From the NCBI GenBank assembly GCA_964508715.1, contig CAZDUX010000006.1:62001-126000 (forward strand): a stretch of 64,000 nucleotides of DNA. Direction: 5' to 3'. The notes under the pieces were generated by a model. It worked only from the letters and a program-made list of their open reading frames with translations. It was not told the origin of the DNA and did no database searches. This stretch comes from JAKALX01 sp964508715. GTDB lineage: Bacteria; Chloroflexota; Dehalococcoidia; Tepidiformales; Tepidiformaceae. Of this stretch, positions 32,945 to 41,446 are shown one piece after another (positions within the stretch are counted from its first letter, which is position 1; each line of letters opens with the position of its first letter). The position numbers and the translations under genes were made by a program.

Positions 32945-34954
32945 ATGACAAACCCTGATGGTCTCACGATTTCTGCCTCGTTCGACCGGGCCTATGCCTG
33001 GAGCGGGGGCGGCTCAGTCCGCTACCTCGCCGTCGAGGTCACCGCGCCATCGGTCGAGCACGATGAGCCGCCCCGGCCGGTCAACGTCGCGCTCGTCATC
33101 GATGCCTCGGGTTCGATGGCGGGCCCCAACCTGGCGGCAGCCAGGCAGGCGGCGACCACCGTCGCCAACAGCCTTGGGGACCAGGACATCCTCTCGGTGG
33201 TGTCGTTCGCCGACGACACCGTCCTCCACGTCGATGGTGTGCGGCTCACCGCTACGGGTAAGAGCGCGGCGGCGAACGCCATCGCCCGGATCGCGGATCG
33301 CGGGAGGACGAACCTCTCCGCTGGCTGGTTCAAGGGCGCGGAGTGTGCGGCAGTCGTAATGGAGACGAACCCGGGGCTGACGAACCGCGTGGTGCTCCTT
33401 TCCGATGGCCATGCCAATGCTGGCATCATCAACCCGGATGTCCTCGCAACCCATGCACGTGAACTCGCACAGCGGGGGCTCCAGACCTCCACGGTCGGTG
33501 TTGGCGACGGCTATTCGGAGGCGCAGATCTCGGTGATCGCCGAAGCGGGAGGCGGCCGGATGCACGATGCCGAACGCCCGCACGAAATCGCCGAGGTGGT
33601 GGTCGCGGACCTTCGCGAGTTGCAGGCGACTTCGGCCGAACTGGTGCACATCCACCTGCAGCTCCCCGATGGTGTACGTGCCGAGTGCATCAGCGGCTTC
33701 CCGGTGGAGGAGCGGGCACAGGCACTTACCGCGAACCTCGGAGCGATGGTCTCGGGAGGGAAGCGGACCGCGTTTTTCCGGCTCTTTCTGCCGAAAGGGG
33801 TGGCTGGCGAAGATCTCGTTTTCCGATGCCCGGCCACATGGCGCCGGCCCGGAAGCGATACTGAACTCGAGACGGGTGCTGCCTGTGCGGTGATCGAGTT
33901 TGCGGAGGAGCCGAAGAACGGCGCTCAGCCACGGGACATCGCGATCTCGGAGGGTGTTGCCCGGACGTGGCAGTCGACCGTGACGCGCAAGGTGGTGCAG
34001 CTCAATGCGGCAGGGGCAGGGGCGGAGATTCGCCACTACCTCCAACAGGAGCTGACCTTTTTCTGCGCCTACTGTGAGGGACTGCCGGGTGTTGCGGTCC
34101 TCGTCGAAGAACTCGAGCTCATGTATGCGAACGCCGACCAGGACTGGGGATCGCGCAACCGCAAGGAACTCCACCTGATGAGCCAGAACCAGGTGTACGG
34201 ACGGACTGAATCGCGGCGGAACGCCCGCTCTGCCGGGAAAGCCAGCTATGTTGGCGAACGACACCCGGGGGCGGTCGGTACAATGGCCTGGCTCATCCAG
34301 GGGCATACGGTCGCGGTCGTTGACGGGAAGCGCTGCCTCATCGACACCGGGTCACCTGTGAGTATTGGCGACGGGTCGATCACATTTGGCCAGCGGACCT
34401 TCCCGCTCATGCAGTCATTCAACGGTTTCGACATGGATGAGCTGCGGAAGCTGGCCAGGATTCCCGTCCAGGCCCTGCTCGGGGCCGACATTCTCGGCTC
34501 GGCTCCGTTCGTCCTCGAGATGACTAGCGGGGGTGCGGGTGCGTTGACTGTTGGCCGCTACCCGGAGGGACCTGGATGGAGCTACTTCCCTGCATCGTTC
34601 GTGAGTGGAGTGCCGCTCATCGATATCGCCGTGAACGGTGCGGAGCGCCGCGCTTTCCTCGATACGGGGGCGAAGGTGTCGTATCTGCGGCGCGGGTTGC
34701 TGGAAGGCCTCACGCCAGTTGGCACGGCCAGGGACTTCTACCCCGGCTTCGGGTCGTTCTCGACGAAACTCTATCCCGTGCAGATCCAGCTCGATGGGAA
34801 GGATTTCGAGATCCAGGCAGGAAGACTGCCGCGCGCGCTCGAGCCGATGCTTGATGCCGCCGGCGCCGAGGCGATCATCGGTGCGAGCATTCTCCGGTTC
34901 GCCAACCTGGGCTTCGATATCCCCAATGGTGTCGTCGCTGCTTCCGTTCACTGA
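32945..34954 (+). CDS. VWA-domain protein fused to two retropepsin-like aspartic protease domains
   Basis: A 669-residue protein without a signal peptide. A von Willebrand A domain (residues about 45-225) has an intact MIDAS: D53-A-S-G-S, TNLSAGW and LLSDGHANAG. A beta-rich middle follows (residues about 230-430). Two protease-like domains end the protein. The first has CLIDTGSPVSIG (Asp467) and closes with ALLGADILG; the second has FLDTGAKVSYL (Asp573) and closes with AIIGASIL. DTG followed by hhGxxhL is the retropepsin signature, and two halves in one chain could pair as in pepsin. The start at 32945 follows CGGAG at a good distance. The MerR gene upstream is its probable regulator. Substrate and role are unknown. 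Confidence 0.82.
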   Translation: MTNPDGLTISASFDRAYAWSGGGSVRYLAVEVTAPSVEHDEPPRPVNVALVIDASGSMAGPNLAAARQAATTVANSLGDQDILSVVSFADDTVLHVDGVRLTATGKSAAANAIARIADRGRTNLSAGWFKGAECAAVVMETNPGLTNRVVLLSDGHANAGIINPDVLATHARELAQRGLQTSTVGVGDGYSEAQISVIAEAGGGRMHDAERPHEIAEVVVADLRELQATSAELVHIHLQLPDGVRAECISGFPVEERAQALTANLGAMVSGGKRTAFFRLFLPKGVAGEDLVFRCPATWRRPGSDTELETGAACAVIEFAEEPKNGAQPRDIAISEGVARTWQSTVTRKVVQLNAAGAGAEIRHYLQQELTFFCAYCEGLPGVAVLVEELELMYANADQDWGSRNRKELHLMSQNQVYGRTESRRNARSAGKASYVGERHPGAVGTMAWLIQGHTVAVVDGKRCLIDTGSPVSIGDGSITFGQRTFPLMQSFNGFDMDELRKLARIPVQALLGADILGSAPFVLEMTSGGAGALTVGRYPEGPGWSYFPASFVSGVPLIDIAVNGAERRAFLDTGAKVSYLRRGLLEGLTPVGTARDFYPGFGSFSTKLYPVQIQLDGKDFEIQAGRLPRALEPMLDAAGAEAIIGASILRFANLGFDIPNGVVAASVH

Positions 34955-34976
34955 CGCGACACTGCAGCGACAGCAA

Positions 34977-35002
34977 GAAGGGGACCGGAAACGGTCCCCT
35001 TC
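34977..35002. terminator. Strong terminator hairpin (11-bp stem, GAAA loop)
   Basis: GAAGGGGACCG and CGGTCCCCTTC enclose a GAAA tetraloop, and CAGC/GCTG can extend the stem past a bulge. It lies between the VWA-protease gene and the convergent hydrolase gene and can serve both. Confidence 0.8.
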
Positions 35003-35035
35003 GCTGCGCCCGGGTCATCTCCGGAGAAGCGGGTG

Positions 35036-35860
35036 CTATAGGAACGCGCCCGCGGCGGAGAGGAATCCCGCGGGGTTGTCGAGCGGCACGCTGTGGCCAG
35101 CGCCCGGAACTTCGGCAAGCGTGCAGTTCGGGATTTCGCGCGTCATCCGCTCGGCGGCGGCGCGGCCGAGGAGGTCGCTTTCGGCGCCGCGAATGAGGAG
35201 CGTGGGGCAGGTAATCGCCCGCAACGAGGCCCAGACGGGCTCCGGGTCGGGGCGTGGGCCGCGGGCGACGCCCGATACGTTCGGGTCGTGGCGCCAGGTC
35301 CACCTGCCGTCGTCGCGTTGTTTCAGGTTGTTGAGTACGCGGTGGCGGACCGCGTCGAGAGGTGCAAGCGGGTTCGCCGCGCGCGATTGCGCAACTGCCT
35401 CCTCGGGATCGTCGAACTCGTTGCGCTGGGCGAACCCTTCGCCGATGCGCCGCATTCCGCTGGTTTCGAGCTCCGGCGCGATATCGACGATGACGAGCTT
35501 TCCGAGCCGTTCCGGGTATTTTGCCGCGTAGCCATAGGCGCAGATCCCGCCCATCGAGAGCCCGAGGAGGCTGAACTCGTGGAGGCCCAGTTCGTTCGCG
35601 AATGCTGCGAGGTCTTCCACGCGGCGCTCGGGCGCGTAGTCATCGGCCCAATCTGATTCGCCGTGTCCCCGCTGGTCGAGGCTGAGGACGCGGTAGCGGC
35701 TGGCCATGGCGGCGGCGAATGTGTCCCAGGTGCGGGCGTGCCCCGTGACTCCATGGAGGAGGACGAGGGGCGGCGCGGTGGGATCGCCCCAGTCGCGGTA
35801 GTGGAAGCGAAGGCCGTTGAGGGTGACAAACCGGTCGGTGACGGCGGCCTGGGTAGTCAT
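35036..35860 (-). CDS. Alpha/beta hydrolase
   Basis: A 274-residue hydrolase with the oxyanion HGVTGHARTW near residue 36, nucleophile elbow GLSMGG near 105, catalytic Asp in GAESDLL near 223 and His in PGAGHSVP near 250. Members close to this form cleave esters, lactones or C-C bonds of aromatic ring-fission products. The ATG at 35860 follows CGGGAG; an open frame beyond it is dismissed because family members start about here. The gene stands alone. Confidence 0.88.
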   Translation of the reverse strand: MTTQAAVTDRFVTLNGLRFHYRDWGDPTAPPLVLLHGVTGHARTWDTFAAAMASRYRVLSLDQRGHGESDWADDYAPERRVEDLAAFANELGLHEFSLLGLSMGGICAYGYAAKYPERLGKLVIVDIAPELETSGMRRIGEGFAQRNEFDDPEEAVAQSRAANPLAPLDAVRHRVLNNLKQRDDGRWTWRHDPNVSGVARGPRPDPEPVWASLRAITCPTLLIRGAESDLLGRAAAERMTREIPNCTLAEVPGAGHSVPLDNPAGFLSAAGAFL

Positions 35861-36066
35861 GGCGCGAACTCCCGAGAGTGAATGCGGGGGCCAGTGTAAC
35901 GGCTGGCGGCGGCGCACGACCGTACATTACGCGGAGAGGTGTTCTCTCCCGGGAGGACATGGCGAGCGAGGTGCGCGCTGCTCATCCGGGAAGCGGGTGT
36001 GGGAAGCGGGGGTGCGGACAACCCCAATGCGGGGTTTCCCGTGCTCACCCGCGCTGTCATCCGGGG

Positions 36067-36072
36067 GATAGT
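36067..36072 (+). promoter_or_regulatory. -10-like box before the PadR-like gene
   Basis: GATAGT lies 7 bases before the ATG at 36080. This spacing argues for the ATG rather than the in-frame GTG at 36074. Confidence 0.4.
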
Positions 36073-36079
36073 CGTGTCC

Positions 36080-36625
36080 ATGCATGACGATTTCCCGATC
36101 CTTGCTGCCATCGCCGCGAGCCCGGCGCATTCGTTCTCGATCCTCGAGCACCTGCAGGCGATCGGGGTCCCGGTTGCGCGCAGCACGCTCTACCGGCGGG
36201 TCGATGCGCTGGTTCGCGACGGCCTCGTTCGGGCCGAGGAGATCCGCGGGGTGAGCGGCCACGTTCAGCGCGAGCTTCACCTTACGGGCGCGGCCGGGGC
36301 GATCGTCGCGGCGGATATCCGCGAGGTGCTGGCCAGCGCACCGCTGGAGTCGCCGATCTTCGCTCTCGCAGTGGGGTGTGCACGGCTCACCGACACCGAT
36401 GCGCTGCCCGAGGTGCTCAAACCGCGGATGGCGGCGGCTGCTCGAACGCTCACGAACGAGGAGCGCACCCTTCGCACTCGTGATGCGGAGGAGTGGGACC
36501 GTATCGCACGGGAACGCCGCGTGGCGCACCTCCAGGCGGATATCGCCTGGTTGCAGTCGGTGATGGGGCGGCGGCTGGTGAGCGGGAAGCGTGCGGCCGA
36601 GCGAGTCTCACGCGATGCGGCGTAA
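36080..36625 (+). CDS. PadR-like transcriptional regulator
   Basis: A 181-residue regulator. Residues about 1-80 form a winged helix of PadR type: HDDFPILAAIAASPAHSFS, then VARSTLYRRVDALVRDGLVR, with a wing HVQRELHLTGAG-like turn. The C-terminal half is helical and Arg-rich (RIARERRVAHLQADIAWLQ), typical of a dimerising coiled coil. It ends 3 bases before the 3' end of the convergent esterase gene. The effector is unknown. Confidence 0.78.
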   Translation: MHDDFPILAAIAASPAHSFSILEHLQAIGVPVARSTLYRRVDALVRDGLVRAEEIRGVSGHVQRELHLTGAAGAIVAADIREVLASAPLESPIFALAVGCARLTDTDALPEVLKPRMAAAARTLTNEERTLRTRDAEEWDRIARERRVAHLQADIAWLQSVMGRRLVSGKRAAERVSRDAA

Positions 36626-36627
36626 TC

Positions 36628-37566
36628 TCAGCCGGTGGCTGAGCCGCTACCAGCTTTCTCGGCGAGGAAGGCGATGATGCGGCGGTTCGCCTCCTCGGCG
36701 AGCTCGAGCGGCATGTTGGTGAATCCGTGCGGCCCGTCGAGGTATTCGCAGAGCGCGGATTCGTTGCCCGCCTTGCTCCAGGCCTCGGCCATGAGCAGCG
36801 AATCCGAGTACAGGTGGTCGAGTGTCCCGACGCTGAAGAGTGCCGGGGGCATCCCCTTGAGGTCGGCGTAGAGCGGCGAGATGTACGGGTGCCGAAGGTC
36901 GCGTCCTGGCGCGTAGGCGCGGCTGAAGAACTCCATGATTGGCCCGCTGAGGACGAGCCGACGGTCGTACATCGCTCTCATGGAGGGCAGGTCGTAGATC
37001 GCCGAGAAGACCCCGTAGGTGAGGACGGCCGCCCGGAACGGCTCCTCCATGTGGTCGCGGCGGTAGAGGAGCATGGCCGCGGCGAGATTCGCGCCGGCCG
37101 ATTCGCCCCCGGCGGCGAGGTTGCGGGGCTCTTCGACGCCCAGGCCGGCGGTATTCTCCGCGAGCCAGCGGGCGGCGGCGACGCAATCCTCGAGGCCCGC
37201 CGGGTACGGGTGCTCGGGCGCCAGCCGGTAGCCGACGGTCACGACGGCCACGCCGGCCTCGTTCGCGATGCGGCGAAGCTGCGGGTCGCCGAACTCGTGC
37301 GAGCCGAGCACCCAGCCACCACCGTGGATGTGGAGGTACGCGCCACGCGGATGCTCGGGGATGTAGATGCGAATGGGGATGGCGCCGCCCGGGCCGGGAA
37401 TCGTGCGGTCTTCCTGCCGGTGGATGGCGGGACCGGTGCCCATGAGCGGCTTCGATCGTTCGTAGCGCGCGCGCCGGAGCCCTTCGAGATCGTTCTCCAG
37501 CATCGGCAGGGTGTTCGCCGTATCGGCTTCGAGGATGGGCAGGAGGGCGGCGATCTCGGGGTCCAT
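36628..37566 (-). CDS. Alpha/beta hydrolase of the hormone-sensitive-lipase (HSL) type
   Basis: A 312-residue esterase with the HSL-family oxyanion motif HIHGGGWVLGS near residue 80, nucleophile GGESAGAN near 152, catalytic Asp in VGTLDHLYSDS near 247 and His in DGPHGFTNM near 278. It likely hydrolyses short acyl esters in the cytoplasm. A GGAG site precedes the ATG. It is divergent from an SDR gene, which may act on related substrates. Confidence 0.9.
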   Translation of the reverse strand: MDPEIAALLPILEADTANTLPMLENDLEGLRRARYERSKPLMGTGPAIHRQEDRTIPGPGGAIPIRIYIPEHPRGAYLHIHGGGWVLGSHEFGDPQLRRIANEAGVAVVTVGYRLAPEHPYPAGLEDCVAAARWLAENTAGLGVEEPRNLAAGGESAGANLAAAMLLYRRDHMEEPFRAAVLTYGVFSAIYDLPSMRAMYDRRLVLSGPIMEFFSRAYAPGRDLRHPYISPLYADLKGMPPALFSVGTLDHLYSDSLLMAEAWSKAGNESALCEYLDGPHGFTNMPLELAEEANRRIIAFLAEKAGSGSATG

Positions 37567-37708
37567 TCAGGTGCTCCGGCGTGAAGGAGTTCGGGCAGTG
37601 TAATCGACTCGCTGGCCCGTGACAGCGCCGGGGGCGGTTCGACGTTGCTTCCGCGGGACCCGACAATCGCAGGCGGACCGGCGCGACGACCGGCGATGGA
37701 GGCAGCAG

Positions 37709-38482
37709 ATGCAGAACCTGTTCGATATCTCGGGGAAGGTTGCGCTCGTCACGGGCGGTTCGCGCGGTATCGGCTACATGATTGCCCAGGGTTTCGTTGA
37801 AGCCGGGGCGAAGGTCTACATCTCGGCACGCAAGGCCGATGCCTGCGACGCCGCGGCGGCCGAACTTTCGAAGCTCGGTGCGTGCATCTCCATCCCCGGC
37901 GACATCTCGACGGAGGCAGGCGCCCGTGCTCTCGCCGATGCGATCACCGCCCGCGAGGACCGGCTCCACATCCTCGTGAACAACGCGGGGGCGAACTGGG
38001 GTGCGCCGATGGCCGAGTTTCCCGACGCGGCCTTCGACAAGGTGATGAATACGAATGTGAAGGGTGTGTTCCACCTCACGCGATTCCTCGTGCCTGCGCT
38101 CGAGAAGGCCGGCAGCCACGCCGACCCCGCGCGGGTCATCAATATCGGCTCGATCGACGGGCTCCAGGCGCCAACGCTCGAAACCTACGCCTATTCGGCG
38201 AGCAAGGCAGCCGTGCACCAGATGACGCGTGTCCTCGCGCACCAGCTCGCGCCCAAGCACATCACCGTGAACGCCATCGCGCCGGGCCCGTTCGAAAGCA
38301 AGATGATGCACGAGACGCTCGAGAAGTTCGGAGCCGGGATCATCGCGGGCTGCCCGCTGAAGCGGATCGGTGAGCCCGAGGACATGGCCGGGACCGCCAT
38401 CTTCCTGAGCTCGAAGGCGGGCAGCTACCTGACGGGCGCGGTCATCCCGGTCGACGGCGGCATCTCGACCCGCCACCAGTAG
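37709..38482 (+). CDS. Short-chain dehydrogenase/reductase (classical SDR)
   Basis: A 257-residue SDR with TGGSRGIGY near residue 16, an Arg/Lys pair (SARKADA) after the second strand that usually favours NADPH, LVNNAGANWG near 92, Ser in NIGSIDG and YSASKAA near 165, and the C-terminal GAVIPVDGG. It is close to glucose/ribitol-type and 3-oxoacyl-ACP-reductase-like SDRs. The ATG follows a GGAGG site. The substrate is unknown. Confidence 0.92.
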   Translation: MQNLFDISGKVALVTGGSRGIGYMIAQGFVEAGAKVYISARKADACDAAAAELSKLGACISIPGDISTEAGARALADAITAREDRLHILVNNAGANWGAPMAEFPDAAFDKVMNTNVKGVFHLTRFLVPALEKAGSHADPARVINIGSIDGLQAPTLETYAYSASKAAVHQMTRVLAHQLAPKHITVNAIAPGPFESKMMHETLEKFGAGIIAGCPLKRIGEPEDMAGTAIFLSSKAGSYLTGAVIPVDGGISTRHQ

Positions 38483-38573
38483 TGGCCCGGCGCTGATCTG
38501 GGCGGGCGGGGAGGGCCGTCGAATCGCTCGCCGGGCGGGATGCCGCGCGCTGGCCGCCGCCGGGTGCGCCTGC

Positions 38574-38579
38574 TACCGT
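38574..38579 (+). promoter_or_regulatory. -10 box before the 88-aa gene (leaderless spacing)
   Basis: TACCGT lies 6 bases before the GTG at 38586. Confidence 0.4.
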
Positions 38580-38585
38580 GCGCCG

Positions 38586-38852
38586 GTGAGCGTCGCACTT
38601 ACCCAGTTGAGCAGGATCTACGGGATGTCGTTCGAATCGGCCGGGGCCGCGGGTGCTGCTATCGCCTCCGACCCGGCGACGCTTGCGAACGCGCTCTTCG
38701 GCGAGGCCGTTGATAGCGACGACGTGACGAGCATCGAGTCGGCGCGGGATTACCTGCAGGGACGGATTACCTTTCTCTCGGGGTGCATCCCGGAGGCGGC
38801 GCTCGAACCGATCCGCGCGGCCTTTGAGGCACGGCTCGAAGCCTGGGCCTGA
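38586..38852 (+). CDS. Small hypothetical protein (88 aa)
   Basis: An acidic, mostly helical protein (VALTQLSRIYGMSFESAGAA, then DVTSIESARDYLQGRITF and a final RAAFEARLEAWA). One Cys is present and there is no membrane segment. The GTG start is supported by the TACCGT box 6 bases upstream. No family is recognised. Confidence 0.5.
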   Translation: MSVALTQLSRIYGMSFESAGAAGAAIASDPATLANALFGEAVDSDDVTSIESARDYLQGRITFLSGCIPEAALEPIRAAFEARLEAWA

Positions 38853-38890
38853 GCCTCATCGGCCCTGCCCCTTGATCCGATACCCATGCC

Positions 38891-39886
38891 ATGGACGTCT
38901 TTCGCCGTGCTCTCCGTTGCCGGCTTGTACGCGAACTGCTGCTGGTCACCCCGTCCGCCGTGCTCCTCGCCGTGCTCATGGCGCTCCCCATTGCGGCTGG
39001 CCATGCGGATGCGCGGCCCCTCCCTGAACTGCAGCGGGACCGGTCCCGTGTCACCGGGCCGATGAGCGGCCGCGCCGGGGAGGGGGCGATGGAGCCGAGC
39101 GTCATTGGCGGCGATGACCGCACCCGCGTGACGGCCACGACGCTCTTCCCGTATAGCGCCATAGCCGCCATCGAGGCGTATGACGATGATGGCCAGCTCG
39201 TGGAGACGTGCAGCGGGGCGTTCGTCGGCCCCAACGCGGTGCTTACAGCAGGCCACTGCCTCTGGAGCCCGGTCACCAGGGCCTGGGCGATGCATGTCCG
39301 GGTGGTACCGGCGAAAGACGGTGCGATCGAGCCGTTTGGGTCGCAGTTCGCCACCGACTGGTGGGTTCCCGACGCGTTTATCGACGCAGATGGCGATTCG
39401 GACCAGGACTGGGGCCTCATCCGCCTGCCCGATGATCACCTGGCGCGGGATGCACACTGGCTCGCGCTCCGCGTCTTCACCGATGACCAGCTCGAGGCGC
39501 CCGGCTTCGCACCGGAGATCGCCGGTTACCCGACTGATCTCGGGGACGGCACGATGTGGCGCGATTCGGCCGCGGGGTGGGCGGCAATCGGGGCCGATAC
39601 CCTGGCGTACGCCATCGACACGGGGCCCGGCGAGAGCGGCGCGCCGGTCTGGTCGTCGAACGCGGCGAGCCCGGGGTATGCACAGGTCGCTGGTATCCAC
39701 ACGTGGGCCTCGGAACAGCCCGGCCAGCCGAACAGTGGTGTGCGCATCACGAATACCGTCATCGCGGACCTGCGCGAGGCCTGCCGGCAGCTCGCCTGCA
39801 CCATCGAAGTCGCAACGGGCGCCCCTGGCGGATCGCCGGCGCCGCGGTTTCGGGTTGTAGCGCCGGGCATTGCCCGGGACGGGTAG
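38891..39886 (+). CDS. Secreted trypsin-like serine protease (V8/glutamyl-endopeptidase-like)
   Basis: A 331-residue protein with a signal or anchor segment (residues about 17-37, LLLVTPSAVLLAVLMALPIA). The chymotrypsin-fold domain starts near residue 75 and has a full triad: His in LTAGHCLW, Asp in DQDWGLIRL and Ser in GPGESGAPVW. The layout is that of V8-like and trypsin-like peptidases that act outside the cell. Two Cys near the C-terminus (ACRQLACT) may form a disulfide. The gene lies alone before an MFS exporter. Confidence 0.88.
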   Translation: MDVFRRALRCRLVRELLLVTPSAVLLAVLMALPIAAGHADARPLPELQRDRSRVTGPMSGRAGEGAMEPSVIGGDDRTRVTATTLFPYSAIAAIEAYDDDGQLVETCSGAFVGPNAVLTAGHCLWSPVTRAWAMHVRVVPAKDGAIEPFGSQFATDWWVPDAFIDADGDSDQDWGLIRLPDDHLARDAHWLALRVFTDDQLEAPGFAPEIAGYPTDLGDGTMWRDSAAGWAAIGADTLAYAIDTGPGESGAPVWSSNAASPGYAQVAGIHTWASEQPGQPNSGVRITNTVIADLREACRQLACTIEVATGAPGGSPAPRFRVVAPGIARDG

Positions 39887-39974
39887 CGGCCGGCGGGGCA
39901 TCTGCCCAACGGGAGCATGTGGTGCGGATTTCGGGATTCGGAATGGGTTCCAACACTCCGGCTTCGTGGGCCGC

Positions 39975-39980
39975 TAGAAT
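39975..39980 (+). promoter_or_regulatory. -10 box of the MFS gene at 39987 (leaderless spacing)
   Basis: TAGAAT, 6 bases before the ATG. No ribosome site fits between. Confidence 0.55.
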
Positions 39981-39986
39981 CCCGGC

Positions 39987-41282
39987 ATGAGCCAGCAATC
40001 GTTGTTCACCCGTCACCAATCGTTGCGTGCGCTGGCTCACCGCGACTTCCGCCTTCTCCTGTTCGGCACCACCCTGGTGGGCTTCGTGATGCCGATCCAG
40101 TTCCTCACCCAGGTGTTCTGGGTGCAGGCGGAGTATCCCGGGCGTTCGGTTCTCTACGTGGGCCTCATCGCCGCCTCGCGCGGGCTCGCCATGCTCCTCT
40201 TCAGCCTCATCGGTGGTGCGATTGCCGACCGCTTCGAGCGCCGCCGGGTGCTCCTCTTCTGCGAGTCCGCGGCGCTCTGTATCAACGCCCTCATCGCCCT
40301 GCTGATGCTGACCGAGCCACTCGGGGAGCTCACCGTCGCGCCGCTACTCGTACTCACCTTCTTCGCGGCGGGGAACCTTGCGATTGACCAGCCCACGCGC
40401 AACGCGAGCACCCCCGCGATCGTTGGCATGGAGGACCTTTCGAACGGTATCGGGCTGCAGATGATGGCGAACCAGCTCACCACGCCTCTCTCGCTGCCGC
40501 TGGTGGGGCTGCTCAATGCGGTGCTCGACCCGGGGATGGTCTACCTGCTCTCGCTGCTCGCGTGGGTGCTCATTCTCCCGCTCATTGCCGCCCTGCGATT
40601 CCGCAGCATGGGTGGGGCGAACCGTGGCGCGGGAATGGTCGCGAATATCCGTGAAGGGCTGGCTTACACGCGCCGCGACCGTGCGATTTTCGGCATCATC
40701 CTGCTCGTCCTGATCCTCCAGGTGGTCGGTATGCCCGGCCCGGCAACGCTTGGCCCGCTCTGGATGACGGAAGTCCTTGGCCTCTCGAAGACGCAGTTCG
40801 GGCTCATCGCCATGACGTGGGGGCTGGGTGCTGCTGTCGCCTCTGTCTATTTCGCCCGTAACCACCACGCGACGCGTAAGAGCCGCACGCTCACGGCGAT
40901 GGTCCTGCTCTTTGCTGTCAGCGCGATCATCTTTGGCCACTCCCGAAACGTGCCGCTCACGGCGACGGTCAATTTCACGCTCGGGTTCGCGGTCGTGGGT
41001 ACCATGGTGAGTGCCTCGACGATCGTGCAGTACCTGGTGGCGGACGAGATGCGTGGCCGGGTGCTCGGCCTCTTCCCGCTGGCGATGGGCCTGGCGATGC
41101 TCGATGCGGCACCGGTGAGCGGGGCGGGCCAGCTCCTCGGTCTCGAGAAGGTGTTGCCGGTGCTCGCCTGGGCGATGCTCGGTCTTTCGCTCCTCGTGAT
41201 TGCCCGGCAGCCGTTGCTTCGCCAGTCCGGTCCACACTTCGACGGACAGCTCGAAACGGCAGTGCCCGTGGCCGCGGACTGA
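39987..41282 (+). CDS. MFS exporter (EntS-like, 12 TM)
   Basis: A 431-residue transporter with about 12 hydrophobic segments and the loop GGAIADRFERRRVLL near residue 75. It is the third EntS-type exporter in the window, after 21442 and 28753. The family pumps out siderophores, drugs or lipids with proton exchange. The next gene on the same strand is far away, and the 3' side has a strong shared terminator. Confidence 0.88.
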   Translation: MSQQSLFTRHQSLRALAHRDFRLLLFGTTLVGFVMPIQFLTQVFWVQAEYPGRSVLYVGLIAASRGLAMLLFSLIGGAIADRFERRRVLLFCESAALCINALIALLMLTEPLGELTVAPLLVLTFFAAGNLAIDQPTRNASTPAIVGMEDLSNGIGLQMMANQLTTPLSLPLVGLLNAVLDPGMVYLLSLLAWVLILPLIAALRFRSMGGANRGAGMVANIREGLAYTRRDRAIFGIILLVLILQVVGMPGPATLGPLWMTEVLGLSKTQFGLIAMTWGLGAAVASVYFARNHHATRKSRTLTAMVLLFAVSAIIFGHSRNVPLTATVNFTLGFAVVGTMVSASTIVQYLVADEMRGRVLGLFPLAMGLAMLDAAPVSGAGQLLGLEKVLPVLAWAMLGLSLLVIARQPLLRQSGPHFDGQLETAVPVAAD

Positions 41283-41305
41283 GCTCTTGCACGATTTCGG
41301 TAAAG

Positions 41306-41327
41306 TTCCGTGAATTCCGTGGCCGGG
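41306..41327. repeat. Intergenic 22-base element, copy 1
   Basis: TTCCGTGAATTCCGTGGCCG and two further Gs recur at 53739-53760 with two changes. The core is itself a tandem of TTCCGTG at 9-base spacing. The copies lie in different intergenic contexts, so the role is unclear. Confidence 0.5.
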
Positions 41328-41389
41328 ATATCACATCGGGCGGTGGGAACTGGTATTGATCGTGTGCCGGTCCTTTGTGGCTGGCGTTT

Positions 41390-41422
41390 GGGGCCAGGCG
41401 TATCCGCAGCACGCCTGGCCCC
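41390..41422. terminator. Strong bidirectional terminator hairpin (12-bp stem)
   Basis: GGGGCCAGGCGT and ACGCCTGGCCCC enclose a 9-base loop between two convergent genes (stops at 41282 and 41447). Confidence 0.75.
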
Positions 41423-41446
41423 CTCGTTATTCCCGGGATCGAGTGG

